From assembly GCA_963839175.1 (NCBI GenBank), contig CAWIUB010000050.1, positions 306,005 to 370,004 on the forward strand: a stretch of 64,000 nt of DNA, given 5' to 3'. This document shows, piece by piece, positions 44,366 to 52,760 of this stretch. Position numbers and translations under genes: made by a program. Numbering within the stretch: the stretch's first letter is position 1; every line of letters starts with the position of its first letter. A model generated the notes under the pieces. It was not told the DNA's origin. It searched no databases and worked only from the letters and a program-made list of their open reading frames with translations. The stretch is from CAWIUB01 sp963839175. Lineage in GTDB: Bacteria > Actinomycetota > Actinomycetes > Mycobacteriales > Jatrophihabitantaceae.

Positions 44366-44482
44366 AATGGTGTTCAGAGCGACGATGCGGTCCGACACCG
44401 ACGGACCGATCGCGAGACGCACCATCAGAATGGCGATCACGATCACCTCGGCGATCGCCACTGCGAGCAGGATGTCAGCCAT
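44366..44482 (-). pseudogene. mrpF: MrpF-like 5' fragment
   Basis: Only the first ~39 residues of MrpF are present (MADILLAVAIAEVIVIAILM, then VRLAIGPSVSDRIVALNTI). The normal protein has about 85 residues and two further helices. After NTI the frame continues with a polar linker (EYVGEATAGRREQRRIDPHK) into the mrpB remnant. MrpG, and the MbhD-like protein usual in this cluster type, are missing. A deletion between F and B explains this. Confidence 0.75.
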
Positions 44483-44984
44483 CATGGCCTGCGACGATCG
44501 GCGCCAGCAGCTCCTCTGCTGGCGCGTTGATGTCGTCCTCGGGATGCTTACGGCTACCGTGCGGGACGGCCACCGCGTGGTACTGCAGCTGGTGACGGCG
44601 TCGGTCGAGGTCGACCAGCTGGTTGTCGACGATCAACGAGGTGATCAGGCCTGTCGCGGCGAGGCCCGCGTCGGTGCGTTGCCGGGTGGGCACGATCGCC
44701 ATACCGCTGGACAGCGGTCGGCTCGGCGTCCAGATCCGCCGCGCCAGGTCGACGTTGGCCAGCACTATCTGCCCGACCGCTGAGACGAGAAGCCGCAGCA
44801 GCGCGCCGAGACGGCGTGGGCTCAGCAGCCGCCACGGCGCGGCCACGTCGCCGAGAGGTGCCATGGCGAGGCCGCTTGCCAGCGCCACCAGGATGCCAGC
44901 GAGCTGCTGCTCCGCCGTGCGGGTCCAGGTGAGCAGCAGCCAGACCAGGTACGCCCAGCCACTGAGCGCAAGGACACGGCGCAC
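44475..44984 (-). CDS. mrpE: MrpE-like antiporter subunit
   Basis: A 169-residue protein with two or three N-terminal helices (VLALSGWAYLVWLLLTW, QLAGILVALASGLAMAP) and the MrpE segment GQIVLANVDLARRIWTPSRP. It then has RTDAGLAATGLITSLIVDNQ and VDLDRRRHQLQYHAVAVP. The GTG at 44984 has AGGAGG seven bases upstream. The stop lies beyond the mrpF start, so the genes overlap. It is the first Mrp gene and follows the enolase-superfamily gene by 20 bp. Confidence 0.82.
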   Translation of the reverse strand: MRRVLALSGWAYLVWLLLTWTRTAEQQLAGILVALASGLAMAPLGDVAAPWRLLSPRRLGALLRLLVSAVGQIVLANVDLARRIWTPSRPLSSGMAIVPTRQRTDAGLAATGLITSLIVDNQLVDLDRRRHQLQYHAVAVPHGSRKHPEDDINAPAEELLAPIVAGHDG

Positions 44985-45004
44985 AACACACCCTCCTGTC
45001 TGGG

Positions 45005-46111
45005 TCAGTCGACCCGGAACAGCGCAGCGGACGATCGCAGGCTCATGCCGTGCCCGGGCGCCGACCCGAGCCGGATCGCTCCGCCTTCGACCACGGGGAC
45101 ACCATCGGCAAGCAGCGGCTCGAGGCGGGCGTGGTCGGCGAACCACTCGACGTGGCGCAGGTTCGGCGTCGCTGCCGCGACCGGTGCGTGCAGCGCCGGC
45201 GCACAGTGCCCGGACACGTCCAGGTTGTGGGCAGCGGCGACCGCCGCGGCGCGTTGAAAGCCCGTGTAACCGCCGCAGCGGGTCACGTCCAGCTGCAGGC
45301 AGTCGACCACCGGGCACAGCGCCGCAGCTTCGTACACATCGGCCGCGTACTCCCCTGCGGCGACGTCGCACCGGGTCGCCGCGCGGACCGCCGCCAGTCC
45401 GGCGAGGTCGTCGCTGCTCACCGGCTCCTCGAACCAGACGACCCCAAGGTCGTCCAGCGCGGCACCGACCCTGCGGGCCTGGCCGCGGGAGTATGCGCCG
45501 TTCGCGTCGACCATCAACGCGACGTCGTCACCGGCAACCTTGCGCAGCAGCGCGACCCGGGCCAGATCACGTGGCACATTGCCGCCCCACGACTCGCCGA
45601 TTTTGATCTTCAGTGCCGTGCATCCGGCAGCCAGCCAGCCGTCGACCTGGCGTTCGAGCTCGTCGTCGGTCAGAGAGGTGAACCCACCGGATCCGTACAC
45701 CGGCACCGAGTCGCGTGCCCGTCCGAACAGCTGCCAGAGCGGAAGGGCGAGCAGGCGCGCCTTGAGATCCCACAGGGCGATGTCGACCGCGCTGATCGCT
45801 TGCGCGACGAGCCCACGGGTGCCGAGATTCCGGCATGTCCGATGCATGGCCTGCCAGCAGCCGGGCACGTCGAACGCGTCGCGGCCGTCGACGGCAATGA
45901 TCAAGTGGTCGCGGATGACCGCCGCGGCCGCGCCGGTGCTGTAGGTCCAGCCGACGCCGGTAGTGTCGCCGCTTCGGGCGATGACGACAACCGCGACCGT
46001 GGCATCCCACTCCAACGTCCCGTCGGCCTCCGGCTCCGGTGTGGGGAACCGGTAGGTCACGACGTCGAGGGGGCTGAGCGGTGCACTCACCCGTTGGTCA
46101 CCTGCCCGCAT
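45005..46111 (-). CDS. Mandelate racemase/muconate lactonizing enzyme family protein
   Basis: A 368-residue enolase-superfamily enzyme. The barrel carries ALKIKIGESWG (KxK base pair), ALMVDANGAYSRGQ (metal Asp), VVWFEEPVSSDD (metal Glu), DVAAGEYAADVYEA (third Glu) and DVSGHCAPALHAP (His region). It abstracts a proton alpha to a carboxylate; the substrate is probably an acid sugar or related. The ATG at 46111 (MRAGDQRVSAPL) lies 22 bp after the TPP enzyme, so the two are co-transcribed and may work on linked substrates. Confidence 0.87.
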   Translation of the reverse strand: MRAGDQRVSAPLSPLDVVTYRFPTPEPEADGTLEWDATVAVVVIARSGDTTGVGWTYSTGAAAAVIRDHLIIAVDGRDAFDVPGCWQAMHRTCRNLGTRGLVAQAISAVDIALWDLKARLLALPLWQLFGRARDSVPVYGSGGFTSLTDDELERQVDGWLAAGCTALKIKIGESWGGNVPRDLARVALLRKVAGDDVALMVDANGAYSRGQARRVGAALDDLGVVWFEEPVSSDDLAGLAAVRAATRCDVAAGEYAADVYEAAALCPVVDCLQLDVTRCGGYTGFQRAAAVAAAHNLDVSGHCAPALHAPVAAATPNLRHVEWFADHARLEPLLADGVPVVEGGAIRLGSAPGHGMSLRSSAALFRVD

Positions 46112-46133
46112 CTTGGCTGGTGAGCCGAGCGGC

Positions 46134-47927
46134 TCACTCCTCCTTCTGCCCCGGCAGGAACTGCTGCACTTTCTGCTTGATGCCCTCACGCAGCACGCCG
46201 AGCCGATCCTCGTCGCCGTGCAGTAATGCGGATGCCGTGGCCTTCGCCTGCTCGAAGGTGGAGTGCGGCGGGATCGGCGGCACGTTGGGGTCGCAGCGCA
46301 CGTCCAGCACGGTCGGCCGGTCGGCTGTCAGCGCCGCCTGCCAGGCTGGCGCGACCTGCGCCGGGTCGTCGACGTTGATCCCGCCGAGCCCGATGCCGCG
46401 CGCGAAGGCGGCATAGTCCAGGTCCGGCAGCGTCTGCGATTCGGCGAACTTCGGCGAGCCCTCCATCGCCCGCATCTCCCAGGTCACCTGGTTGAGGTCG
46501 TTGTTGTGCAGGACGGCGACGATCAGCCGCGCGTCGCTCCACTGCGTCCAGTATCGGCTGACGGTGAGCAGCTCGGCGAGGCCGTTCATCTGCATCGCGC
46601 CGTCGCCGACGAGCGCGATCGTCGGCCGGTCGGGATGTGCCCATTTCGCGCCGATCGCGTAGGGCACTGCGGGTCCCATGGTGGCGAGCGTCCCGGACAG
46701 CGAGCCGCGCATCTGACCGCGGAACCGCAGGTGGCGGGCGTACCAGTTAGCCGCGCTGCCCGAGTCGGCGGCGATGATCGCGTTGTCCGGTAGCTGTGTG
46801 GACAATTCGTGGAAGATGCGCATCGGGTTGATCGGCTCGGCGTCGGTCAGCGCCTGGCGGTCGGTGGTCTCCCACCAGTCGGCGACGTTGCGCTCCACCG
46901 TCTCCCGCCAGCCGCGGTCCTCCTTGCGGCGCAGCAACGGAATGAGCGCCTGCAGCGTCGCCTTGGCGTCGCCGACCAGGTTGAGCTCGTACGGATAGCG
47001 CATGCCGATCCACTTTCCGGAGCGGTCGATCTGCACCGCCCGGGCCTGCCCCAGGTCAGGCATGAACTGGGTGTACGGGAAGTTCGAGCCGACGGTGAGC
47101 AGCGTGTCGCAGTCGTGCATCAAGTGGTAGCTGGCGGTGGTGCCGAGCAGCCCGATCGCACCGGTCACCCACGGCAACGTGTCGGGCACGACGTCCTTGC
47201 CCAGCAATGCCTTTGCGGCTCCAGCACCCAGCAGCTCGGCAACCTCGGTCAACTCCTCGGCGGCGCCGCGGGCACCCTGCCCGACCAGCATGGCCACCTT
47301 CTGCCCGGCGTTGAGGATCTCGGCCGCCTGACGCACCGCCTCGTCCGCCGGTCGTACGCTGGCCGGCGCTGTGCCGAGGCTGGACGGGACCTGCTTGAAC
47401 GCATGCTCGGGAGGCTCGTAGGGCAGATCGAACACGTCCGACGGGAAGATCAGGCAGGTGGGCGCGCTTTCGGATTGCGCGATCCGAATTGCCCGGTCGA
47501 TCAGGTTGGGCAGCTGCTGCGGCACCATGCACATCTGCACGTAGTCGCTGCATACGTCCTTGAACAGCGTCAGCAGGTCGACTTCTTGCTGGTACGAGCC
47601 ACCCATCGCGCTACGTCCGGTCTGCCCGACGATCGCCACGATCGGCACGTGGTCGAGTTTGGCGTCGTACAGCCCATTGAGCAGGTGGATAGCCCCGGGC
47701 CCACTCGTCGCGGTACACACGCCGACGCCTCCGCTGAATTTCGCGTATCCCACCGCTTCGAACGCGGCCATCTCCTCGTGGCGGGCCTGCACGAACTGCG
47801 GATCGTCATCGGCTCGCCCCCATGCAGCCAGCAGGCCATTGATCCCGTCACCCGGATAGCCGAAGACCTGCTGCACCCCCCAGTCACGCAACCGGCTCAG
47901 CAAGACATCTGCAACGCTCTCACTCAT
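46134..47927 (-). CDS. Thiamine pyrophosphate-requiring enzyme (pyruvate oxidase/acetolactate synthase-like)
   Basis: A 597-residue TPP enzyme with the three expected domains. The PYR domain has FVQARHEEMAAFEAVGYAKF with the activating Glu. The central domain has VAMLVGQGARGAAEELTEVA. The PP domain has IALVGDGAMQMNGLAELLTV and a later NND, which bind Mg-TPP. It is closest in type to pyruvate oxidase/pyruvate dehydrogenase (quinone)-like proteins of actinobacteria, but the reaction is not certain. The ATG at 47927 has AGGAG five bases before it. It heads an operon with the MLE-like enzyme and Mrp genes. Confidence 0.87.
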   Translation of the reverse strand: MSESVADVLLSRLRDWGVQQVFGYPGDGINGLLAAWGRADDDPQFVQARHEEMAAFEAVGYAKFSGGVGVCTATSGPGAIHLLNGLYDAKLDHVPIVAIVGQTGRSAMGGSYQQEVDLLTLFKDVCSDYVQMCMVPQQLPNLIDRAIRIAQSESAPTCLIFPSDVFDLPYEPPEHAFKQVPSSLGTAPASVRPADEAVRQAAEILNAGQKVAMLVGQGARGAAEELTEVAELLGAGAAKALLGKDVVPDTLPWVTGAIGLLGTTASYHLMHDCDTLLTVGSNFPYTQFMPDLGQARAVQIDRSGKWIGMRYPYELNLVGDAKATLQALIPLLRRKEDRGWRETVERNVADWWETTDRQALTDAEPINPMRIFHELSTQLPDNAIIAADSGSAANWYARHLRFRGQMRGSLSGTLATMGPAVPYAIGAKWAHPDRPTIALVGDGAMQMNGLAELLTVSRYWTQWSDARLIVAVLHNNDLNQVTWEMRAMEGSPKFAESQTLPDLDYAAFARGIGLGGINVDDPAQVAPAWQAALTADRPTVLDVRCDPNVPPIPPHSTFEQAKATASALLHGDEDRLGVLREGIKQKVQQFLPGQKEE

Positions 47928-47990
47928 CAAATCTCCTAAAGCGTGATCATCCGAACACTTGCCAAGCAGCTACCGCCCTGGAAAGCAGCC

Positions 47991-48015
47991 TTCCCGCCGG
48001 AATGGCAACCCAAAC
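47991..48015 (-). promoter_or_regulatory. Candidate SigF-type promoter of the TPP-enzyme operon
   Basis: On the minus strand GTTT (48015-48012), 16 bp, then GGGAA (47995-47991), 64 bp before the ATG at 47927. One mismatch in the -10. Confidence 0.45.
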
Positions 48016-48023
48016 AGATCGGC

Positions 48024-48049
48024 GATTAACGAGAGCCCGGGCTGGGTAT
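48024..48049 (+). promoter_or_regulatory. Candidate SigF-type promoter of the LapA-like gene
   Basis: GATT (48024-48027), 16 bp, then GGGTAT (48044-48049), 76 bp before the ATG at 48125. The -35 has one mismatch. Confidence 0.45.
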
Positions 48050-48124
48050 GGCTCTAAGTGGGAATGGTGCGCGGACGGCGCATCGGGTCGTGTCCGCCAC
48101 CGGCGGACTCAAAGGAGGTCACAA

Positions 48125-48553
48125 ATGATCGTCGTCGGTCTGATTCTGGTCGCGCTGGCCGTAGCGGCCGCGTTGGTGCTCGTCTTGCAGAACCGCGACG
48201 CAACCCTCGACGTCCACGCGCTCGGCCACACCTGGTTCGGCGTGCACGTCTATTGGGCGCTTGTCGCTGGCATCGTGATCGGCGTCGTGGGCATGCTCGG
48301 GCTGGCTGCGATGTCGGGTGCGAGCCGCCGGGCGCGTGCGCTGCGCCGCGAGCGCAATGACCTCGCTCGGGAGAACGAGCGGCTGAGTGACCAGGTCGCC
48401 ACCCCGAACTACGGCGCGACGCGTGAACCGGTGGTCGCGGAGCCTGGCGCGGCATCCGCCCTACCGCCAGACGACACCGGAGCCTGGTCCCCGCGCTGGC
48501 CGGAAGGCAGCCGGGCCAATGTCGAGAGCTACCCGCCGGCTGACCGGACGTGA
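48125..48553 (+). CDS. LapA-like two-helix membrane protein
   Basis: A 142-residue protein. Helix 1 is MIVVGLILVALAVAAALVLV with the following LQN motif, helix 2 is VYWALVAGIVIGVVGMLGLA, and a basic coiled stretch follows (RRARALRRERNDLARENERL), as in LapA/YciS-like proteins. The tail is Pro-rich and disordered. AAAGGAGG lies just before the ATG. It overlaps the SDR gene by GTGA. Confidence 0.78.
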   Translation: MIVVGLILVALAVAAALVLVLQNRDATLDVHALGHTWFGVHVYWALVAGIVIGVVGMLGLAAMSGASRRARALRRERNDLARENERLSDQVATPNYGATREPVVAEPGAASALPPDDTGAWSPRWPEGSRANVESYPPADRT

Positions 48554-49575
48554 CGCGCCGATCAGGCCGCGCCCGGCCGCACGCGGTGGTGGTGACCGGT
48601 GCCAGCGGCGGGGTGGGACGCGCGGTGGCTCGAGCGTTCGGCGCACGCGGAGCGTCAGTAGCACTGCTCGCCCGGGGCGATGAAGGGCTGGATGCGGCGG
48701 CGCAGGACGTCCGCGACGCCGGCGGGGCTGCCCTCACGGTCCCCACAGACGTCGCTGACCCGGACCAAGTGCAGGCTGCTGCTGAGGCGACGGAGAACGC
48801 CTTCGGGCCGTTGGACGTATGGGTGAACGACGCCTTCAGTTCGGTGTTCGCGCCCTTCGACGCCATCGGCCTGGACGAATTCCGCCGCATCACCGAGGTT
48901 GCCTACCTCGGCTTCGTCTACGGAACACGCGCCGCGCTCGACCGGATGAAGACACGCGACCACGGCACGATCGTCCAGGTTGGCTCCGCCCTCGCCTATC
49001 GAGGCATCCCGTTGCAGTCGGCCTATTGCGGTGCCAAGCACGCCATCCAGGGCTTCACCGAGTCGCTGCGCTGCGAGCTGCTGCATGACCACAGCCAGGT
49101 GCGGATCACCATGGTCCAACTGCCCGCGGTCAACACGCCGCAGTTCAGCTGGGTGCTGGCTCGGCTGCCCCATCGGCCACAACCGGTGCCGCCGATCTAC
49201 CAGCCCGAGCTCGCCGCGCGAGCCATCGTCCGAGCGGCCGACCACCCCAATCGCCGCGAGTACTGGGTCGGGTCGAGCACCGCTGCCACGCTGGCCGCCA
49301 ACGCGGTCGCTCCCGGGCTCCTCGACCGCTACCTGGCCCGCAGCGGCTATCGCTCACAACAGACGTCCGAGCCGACCTCCGACGACCAGCAGGCAAACCT
49401 CTGGCAGCCCGCCGACCGGGCGGCCGACTACGGCGCGCACGGCCGATTCGACGAACAGGCCCGCAACCGCGACCCGCAGGTGTGGGCCTCGCAGCATCAC
49501 GGTGTGCTCGCCACGGCTGCCGGGCTTACCGGCGCGGTCGCCGCAGGAGCCGCGGTGCGCCGCCGGCGCCGATGA
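48550..49575 (+). CDS. SDR family oxidoreductase with C-terminal extension
   Basis: A 341-residue short-chain dehydrogenase. VVVTGASGGVGRAVARAFGA binds the cofactor, VWVNDAFSS replaces the NNAG motif, IVQVGSALAYRGIPLQSAYC holds the catalytic Ser and Tyr, and GAKHAIQGF the Lys. The last ~90 residues extend beyond the usual fold and end in a hydrophobic helix (TAAGLTGAVAAGAAVRRRRR), a possible membrane anchor. Substrate unknown. Co-transcribed with the LapA-like gene (GTGA). Confidence 0.85.
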   Translation: MTRRSGRARPHAVVVTGASGGVGRAVARAFGARGASVALLARGDEGLDAAAQDVRDAGGAALTVPTDVADPDQVQAAAEATENAFGPLDVWVNDAFSSVFAPFDAIGLDEFRRITEVAYLGFVYGTRAALDRMKTRDHGTIVQVGSALAYRGIPLQSAYCGAKHAIQGFTESLRCELLHDHSQVRITMVQLPAVNTPQFSWVLARLPHRPQPVPPIYQPELAARAIVRAADHPNRREYWVGSSTAATLAANAVAPGLLDRYLARSGYRSQQTSEPTSDDQQANLWQPADRAADYGAHGRFDEQARNRDPQVWASQHHGVLATAAGLTGAVAAGAAVRRRRR

Positions 49576-49687
49576 GCCTCAACGACTTCCCGCTGGGCGG
49601 TGCTGCGCGAGTGCCCTGATCGCCGACGGTCAGCGTGGCACACTGTGCGGCGGCCGCATGGCGGGACGTGGACTGCGGGTCCGGCCG

Positions 49688-49717
49688 ACTGCGGCTGCGC
49701 CGGAGCGGAGCCGCAGT
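49688..49717. terminator. Stem-loop between convergent genes
   Basis: ACTGCGGCT (49688-49696) pairs perfectly with AGCCGCAGT (49709-49717) around a 12-base loop. It lies between the ends of the SDR gene and the VOC gene, so it could end transcription from both sides. No U-tract is seen. Confidence 0.5.
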
Positions 49718-49726
49718 GGCTTCACC

Positions 49727-50155
49727 TCAGATGGAGGCAATCTCCCGAACTTGGGTGAGCCGGATGTTGTTACCCGACGGATCGCGGAACGACGCGTCGA
49801 TGCCGTAGGGCCGTTCTTCGGGTATCTCGACGAACTCGACGCCCCGGCCCCTGAGCTCCTCGTAGGCCGCCTGGCAGTCGTGGGTGGTTAGGAAGATCGT
49901 TCCAGCGAAGCCCTTCGCCATGAGGGTGCGTACCAGCTCGGCGGTCTCGACATCCATCACCGGTGGCCCGGGGATGGCCATCAGCACGACCGAGATGTCT
50001 GGCTGCCCGGGTGGGCCGACAGTCAGCCAACGGAAGTCGCCCATCTCGGCAAGCGTAACGTCAGAACGCACCTCCATGCCGAGCTTGTTGGTGTAGAAGG
50101 CAAGCGCCTCGTCCTGGTCGTGAACCCACAGCTGCGCGGTGCTGAGCTTGATCAT
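49727..50155 (-). CDS. VOC family protein
   Basis: A 142-residue protein with the VOC fold: STAQLWVHDQDEALAFYTNK, then LTTHDCQAAYEELRGRGVEF and FRDPSGNNIRLTQV at the end. His12 or Asp, and the Glu near the end of each half, are possible metal ligands. Function unknown; such proteins often act as dioxygenases, isomerases or resistance proteins. The ATG at 50155 starts right at the first strand. Confidence 0.85.
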   Translation of the reverse strand: MIKLSTAQLWVHDQDEALAFYTNKLGMEVRSDVTLAEMGDFRWLTVGPPGQPDISVVLMAIPGPPVMDVETAELVRTLMAKGFAGTIFLTTHDCQAAYEELRGRGVEFVEIPEERPYGIDASFRDPSGNNIRLTQVREIASI

Positions 50156-50229
50156 CGGACTCCTCCCGAGTCGCAGTGACTTCCGTGGTCGACGCTATTC
50201 ACCCGCCAGCACACCTGTCTTCTCGAAAC

Positions 50230-50251
50230 GTGCGGTGTTGCGGGACCGCAC
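50230..50251. promoter_or_regulatory. Inverted repeat in a divergent intergenic region
   Basis: GTGCGGT (50230-50236) and ACCGCAC (50245-50251) form a perfect 7-bp inverted repeat with an 8-bp gap, between the VOC and GAF-ANTAR genes. It may be an operator or a hairpin; nothing shows which. Confidence 0.4.
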
Positions 50252-50341
50252 CCGCCTGCTACACGGTTTGTGACGCAGTTGCGGCAGCGGTCTACTGTCG
50301 GTCGTCTGCGGGGTGTCGAGCGGACTTGTGGGTGAGGCGGC

Positions 50342-51091
50342 ATGTTCACGTCGGTGGTGTTGAGCGCAGATCAGTCGCCTTTGCAGTTGGCTGAGGCGTT
50401 CGCCGAGTTGGCTCGGGTGCTGGCCGCGCAGGGCACGGTGGAGGAGACGTTGGAGGCGATTACCCGGCATGCGGTGGCGGTAGTGGAGGGGGCGCAGGAT
50501 GCGTCGGTGACGGTGTTGCGGCAGGGGAAGTTTCGTACCGTGGCGGCGACCGGCGACCGGCCGCGGCAGGTGGACCGCATCCAGTACGAGGCGGGTGAGG
50601 GGCCGTGCGTGGATTCCATCGTGGCCCCGGAGGACACCTTCTTGTCCGCGGATATCGGCGTGGATTCCCGGTGGCCGATGTTCGGGCCGCGCGCCGCGGC
50701 CCAGACCGGGGTCCGCAGCATGCTGGCCTATCGGCTGTTCCTGGAGGATGAGGACACCATCGGCTCGCTGAATCTGTACGGCACCGCACCGCGGGCGTTC
50801 ACCCCGGCGGTGTTGCCGATCGGAAACCTGCTGGCCACGCATAGCGCGGTGGCGTTGAGCCGGGCGCAGGACAAGGACCGGGCCGACAATCTCCATGCTG
50901 CGTTGGAGAGCAACCGCACCATCGGCACCGCGATCGGCATCCTGATGGCCCGCCACCTGGTCACGCAGGACCAAGCCTTCGACCTGCTGCGCATCGTCAG
51001 CCAACGCAGCCACCGAAAGCTCGCCGAGATCGCCCAGGACGTCATCGACACCGGAACGCTCGACGACACAAGGACCAGCGAATCCGCCTAA
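50342..51091 (+). CDS. GAF and ANTAR domain transcription antiterminator
   Basis: A 249-residue regulator. A GAF domain spans about residues 20-170 (VDRIQYEAGEGPCVDSIVAP is the conserved core). A C-terminal ANTAR three-helix RNA-binding domain follows (LHAALESNRTIGTAIGILMA, then HLVTQDQAFDLLRIVSQRSH). Such proteins bind double hairpins in nascent RNA and prevent termination; the actinobacterial forms are abundant and mostly unstudied. The start is the ATG at 50342. Confidence 0.88.
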   Translation: MFTSVVLSADQSPLQLAEAFAELARVLAAQGTVEETLEAITRHAVAVVEGAQDASVTVLRQGKFRTVAATGDRPRQVDRIQYEAGEGPCVDSIVAPEDTFLSADIGVDSRWPMFGPRAAAQTGVRSMLAYRLFLEDEDTIGSLNLYGTAPRAFTPAVLPIGNLLATHSAVALSRAQDKDRADNLHAALESNRTIGTAIGILMARHLVTQDQAFDLLRIVSQRSHRKLAEIAQDVIDTGTLDDTRTSESA

Positions 51092-51107
51092 GCCGGCAGG
51101 CCCCGAT

Positions 51108-51133
51108 GTTTAGGCGAGCCCGATCCTGGCAAC
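51108..51133 (+). promoter_or_regulatory. Weak SigF-type promoter candidate before csbD
   Basis: GTTT (51108-51111), 16 bp, then GGCAAC (51128-51133), 41 bp before the ATG. The -10 has two mismatches to GGGTA. Confidence 0.3.
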
Positions 51134-51173
51134 ACTCTTCGCGACCGTCGTCGAGCGCGCGAGGAGTGCACAA

Positions 51174-51347
51174 ATGGGTACTGAGGACAAGGCCAAGGAC
51201 GCCGTCGAGGAAGCTGCCGGCAAGGCCAAGGAAGCCATAGGCAAGGTGACGGGCGACCGCAGCACCGAAGCCGAGGGCAAGGTTGACCAGTCGAAGGCAG
51301 ATCTGAAGGACGCGGCCGAGAAGGTCAAGGACGCCTTCAAGCACTAA
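51174..51347 (+). CDS. csbD: CsbD family stress protein
   Basis: A 57-residue, Lys/Ala/Glu-rich protein: GTEDKAKDAVEEAAGKAKEA, IGKVTGDRSTEAEGKVDQSK, then ADLKDAAEKVKDAFKH. The KxTGDxxxExxGK motif is the CsbD hallmark. In Bacillus csbD is a sigma-B-dependent general stress gene of unknown biochemical role. GAGGAG lies eight bases before the ATG. A perfect stem-loop follows the gene. Confidence 0.9.
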   Translation: MGTEDKAKDAVEEAAGKAKEAIGKVTGDRSTEAEGKVDQSKADLKDAAEKVKDAFKH

Positions 51348-51365
51348 CGGATCAGCCAACCCCAG

Positions 51366-51400
51366 GCAGTGCCGGGCTCGTCGTGGTGCCCCGGCACTGC
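51366..51400. terminator. Strong stem-loop after csbD
   Basis: GCAGTGCCGGG (51366-51376) pairs perfectly with CCCGGCACTGC (51390-51400) around a 13-base loop. It lies between csbD and the convergent MFS gene. There is no U-tract, as is common in GC-rich actinobacteria. Confidence 0.65.
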
Positions 51401-51490
51401 GCACGGCGCAATTGCCGGAACTGCCGCCGCCACCAGCAGGGAATCCGGCCGCCCTTGGATGGGCTCACGCATACCCTGACCGCACCCTGT

Positions 51491-52681
51491 TCATCGACGC
51501 GCACCCGCCTTAGTCAGTTGCCGCGCCGCGGCCGACGCGTTCTTGACGTCATGCGGGTAGGTGCGGACTGCGACGAGCGCCAGCCCGCCGGCGGCCAGCA
51601 GCGGCACGATGGACACCAGGAATGCCGCTCGCAGGCCCGCGTGCCCGCCGCCGGCCAGCGTGTCGCTGAGCCAGCCGAACAGCAGCGGTGCACCCGACTC
51701 GGCGGCTGCGCGCAAAACGCTCCGCACCCCTTCGCCGCGTCCCCACAGCCGCGGGTGCAGGATGTCCAGCCGGGCAGCGTCGGCCGGTGGGTTGAGCGTG
51801 CCGATCGCCCAGGCCGCCAGGAACAGCAGCGGGATCGCGATCGCGAGTAACGACGTGAGTAGCGCGGGCACGAACACGACGGCGGCGATCAGCACCGCGA
51901 CTGCTGCCACCAGCGGACGGGCGGCGACCACGCCGTGGTCGTGTAGCCGGTCGGCGATCCGCCCGCCGGTGAGCACGCCACCGAGCGCCCCCGCGCCGAG
52001 CAGGACGACGAGATTCGTGGCTACCGACTGCCCGAGGCCGTATTGGTCGCGTGCGTAGGTCACCGCGAACGTGCGGATCCCGGCAAAGAAGAAGTAGCCC
52101 AATGCGCCCGCCACGATCAGGATCAGATTCGTCTTGATTCGCAAGACGTAGCACACCACCGTCCACAGCGGGAGCGCTGCGGGATCGCCGCCAGCTGCCG
52201 AACCTGCCGACGTCCCGGTCCCCACGAGCTCGCCGGCCAGCACCAGTCCGTAGATGCGCGCCCGGCGCTGCGCTGGAAACGAGTCGCCGAGCAAGCTGGC
52301 CACCCCGGGGCCTGCTGCCGCGGTGAGCACCCCGAGCAGTACGCGGATCACGAGCAGCGCGGGAAACGACCACGCCAGCGCGGACGCCGCCGTTGCCCCG
52401 GCCCACGTGAGGGCGGCCACCGCGAGCAGCCGGGTGCGCGGCACGCGGTCGACCAGCACCCCGACCGGCAATGTCGCCACAGCACCAGCAATCGTCGTGA
52501 TACTCGCGAGCAGCCCCAACTCCGCGTTGCCGATGTGCAACGAGGATTTCAGTTCCGGTGCCACCGCTCCGATCGACGCCGTGTCGGCGCTCACCAGTCC
52601 CAGCGTCAACGCCAACACCACGACGACGTGCCGCGCCGCCGACCCACCGACCCGCCCGTCCAGCCACTCCACCAGCCGCAC
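51491..52681 (-). CDS. MFS transporter
   Basis: A 396-residue transporter with about 12 helices. Motif A-like sequence LPVGVLVDRVPRTRLLAVAA follows helix 2, and a second, weaker one (GGRIADRLHDHGVVAARPLV) lies in the other half. It resembles Spinster/hexuronate-type MFS proteins, substrate unknown. The GTG at 52681 (MRLVEWLDGRVGG) follows GGGAC. It is divergent from the small membrane gene at 52761. Confidence 0.82.
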   Translation of the reverse strand: MRLVEWLDGRVGGSAARHVVVVLALTLGLVSADTASIGAVAPELKSSLHIGNAELGLLASITTIAGAVATLPVGVLVDRVPRTRLLAVAALTWAGATAASALAWSFPALLVIRVLLGVLTAAAGPGVASLLGDSFPAQRRARIYGLVLAGELVGTGTSAGSAAGGDPAALPLWTVVCYVLRIKTNLILIVAGALGYFFFAGIRTFAVTYARDQYGLGQSVATNLVVLLGAGALGGVLTGGRIADRLHDHGVVAARPLVAAVAVLIAAVVFVPALLTSLLAIAIPLLFLAAWAIGTLNPPADAARLDILHPRLWGRGEGVRSVLRAAAESGAPLLFGWLSDTLAGGGHAGLRAAFLVSIVPLLAAGGLALVAVRTYPHDVKNASAAARQLTKAGARR

Positions 52682-52725
52682 GTCCCGGTAGTACCCGCCG
52701 ATCGCGACGCTCTCCCACGCATGTC

Positions 52726-52750
52726 GTTAGACCGGACCGTGCGGTGGGTA
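52726..52750 (+). promoter_or_regulatory. SigF-type promoter of the small-membrane-protein/FAD-FeS operon
   Basis: GTTA (52726-52729), 16 bp, then GGGTA (52746-52750), only 10 bp before the ATG at 52761, so the first gene has almost no leader. Confidence 0.62.
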
Positions 52751-52760
52751 CATCCCGATC

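Noticed and set aside
45050..46123. A 357-residue plus-strand ORF
   Set aside because: It is the antisense of the enolase-superfamily gene and has no domain.
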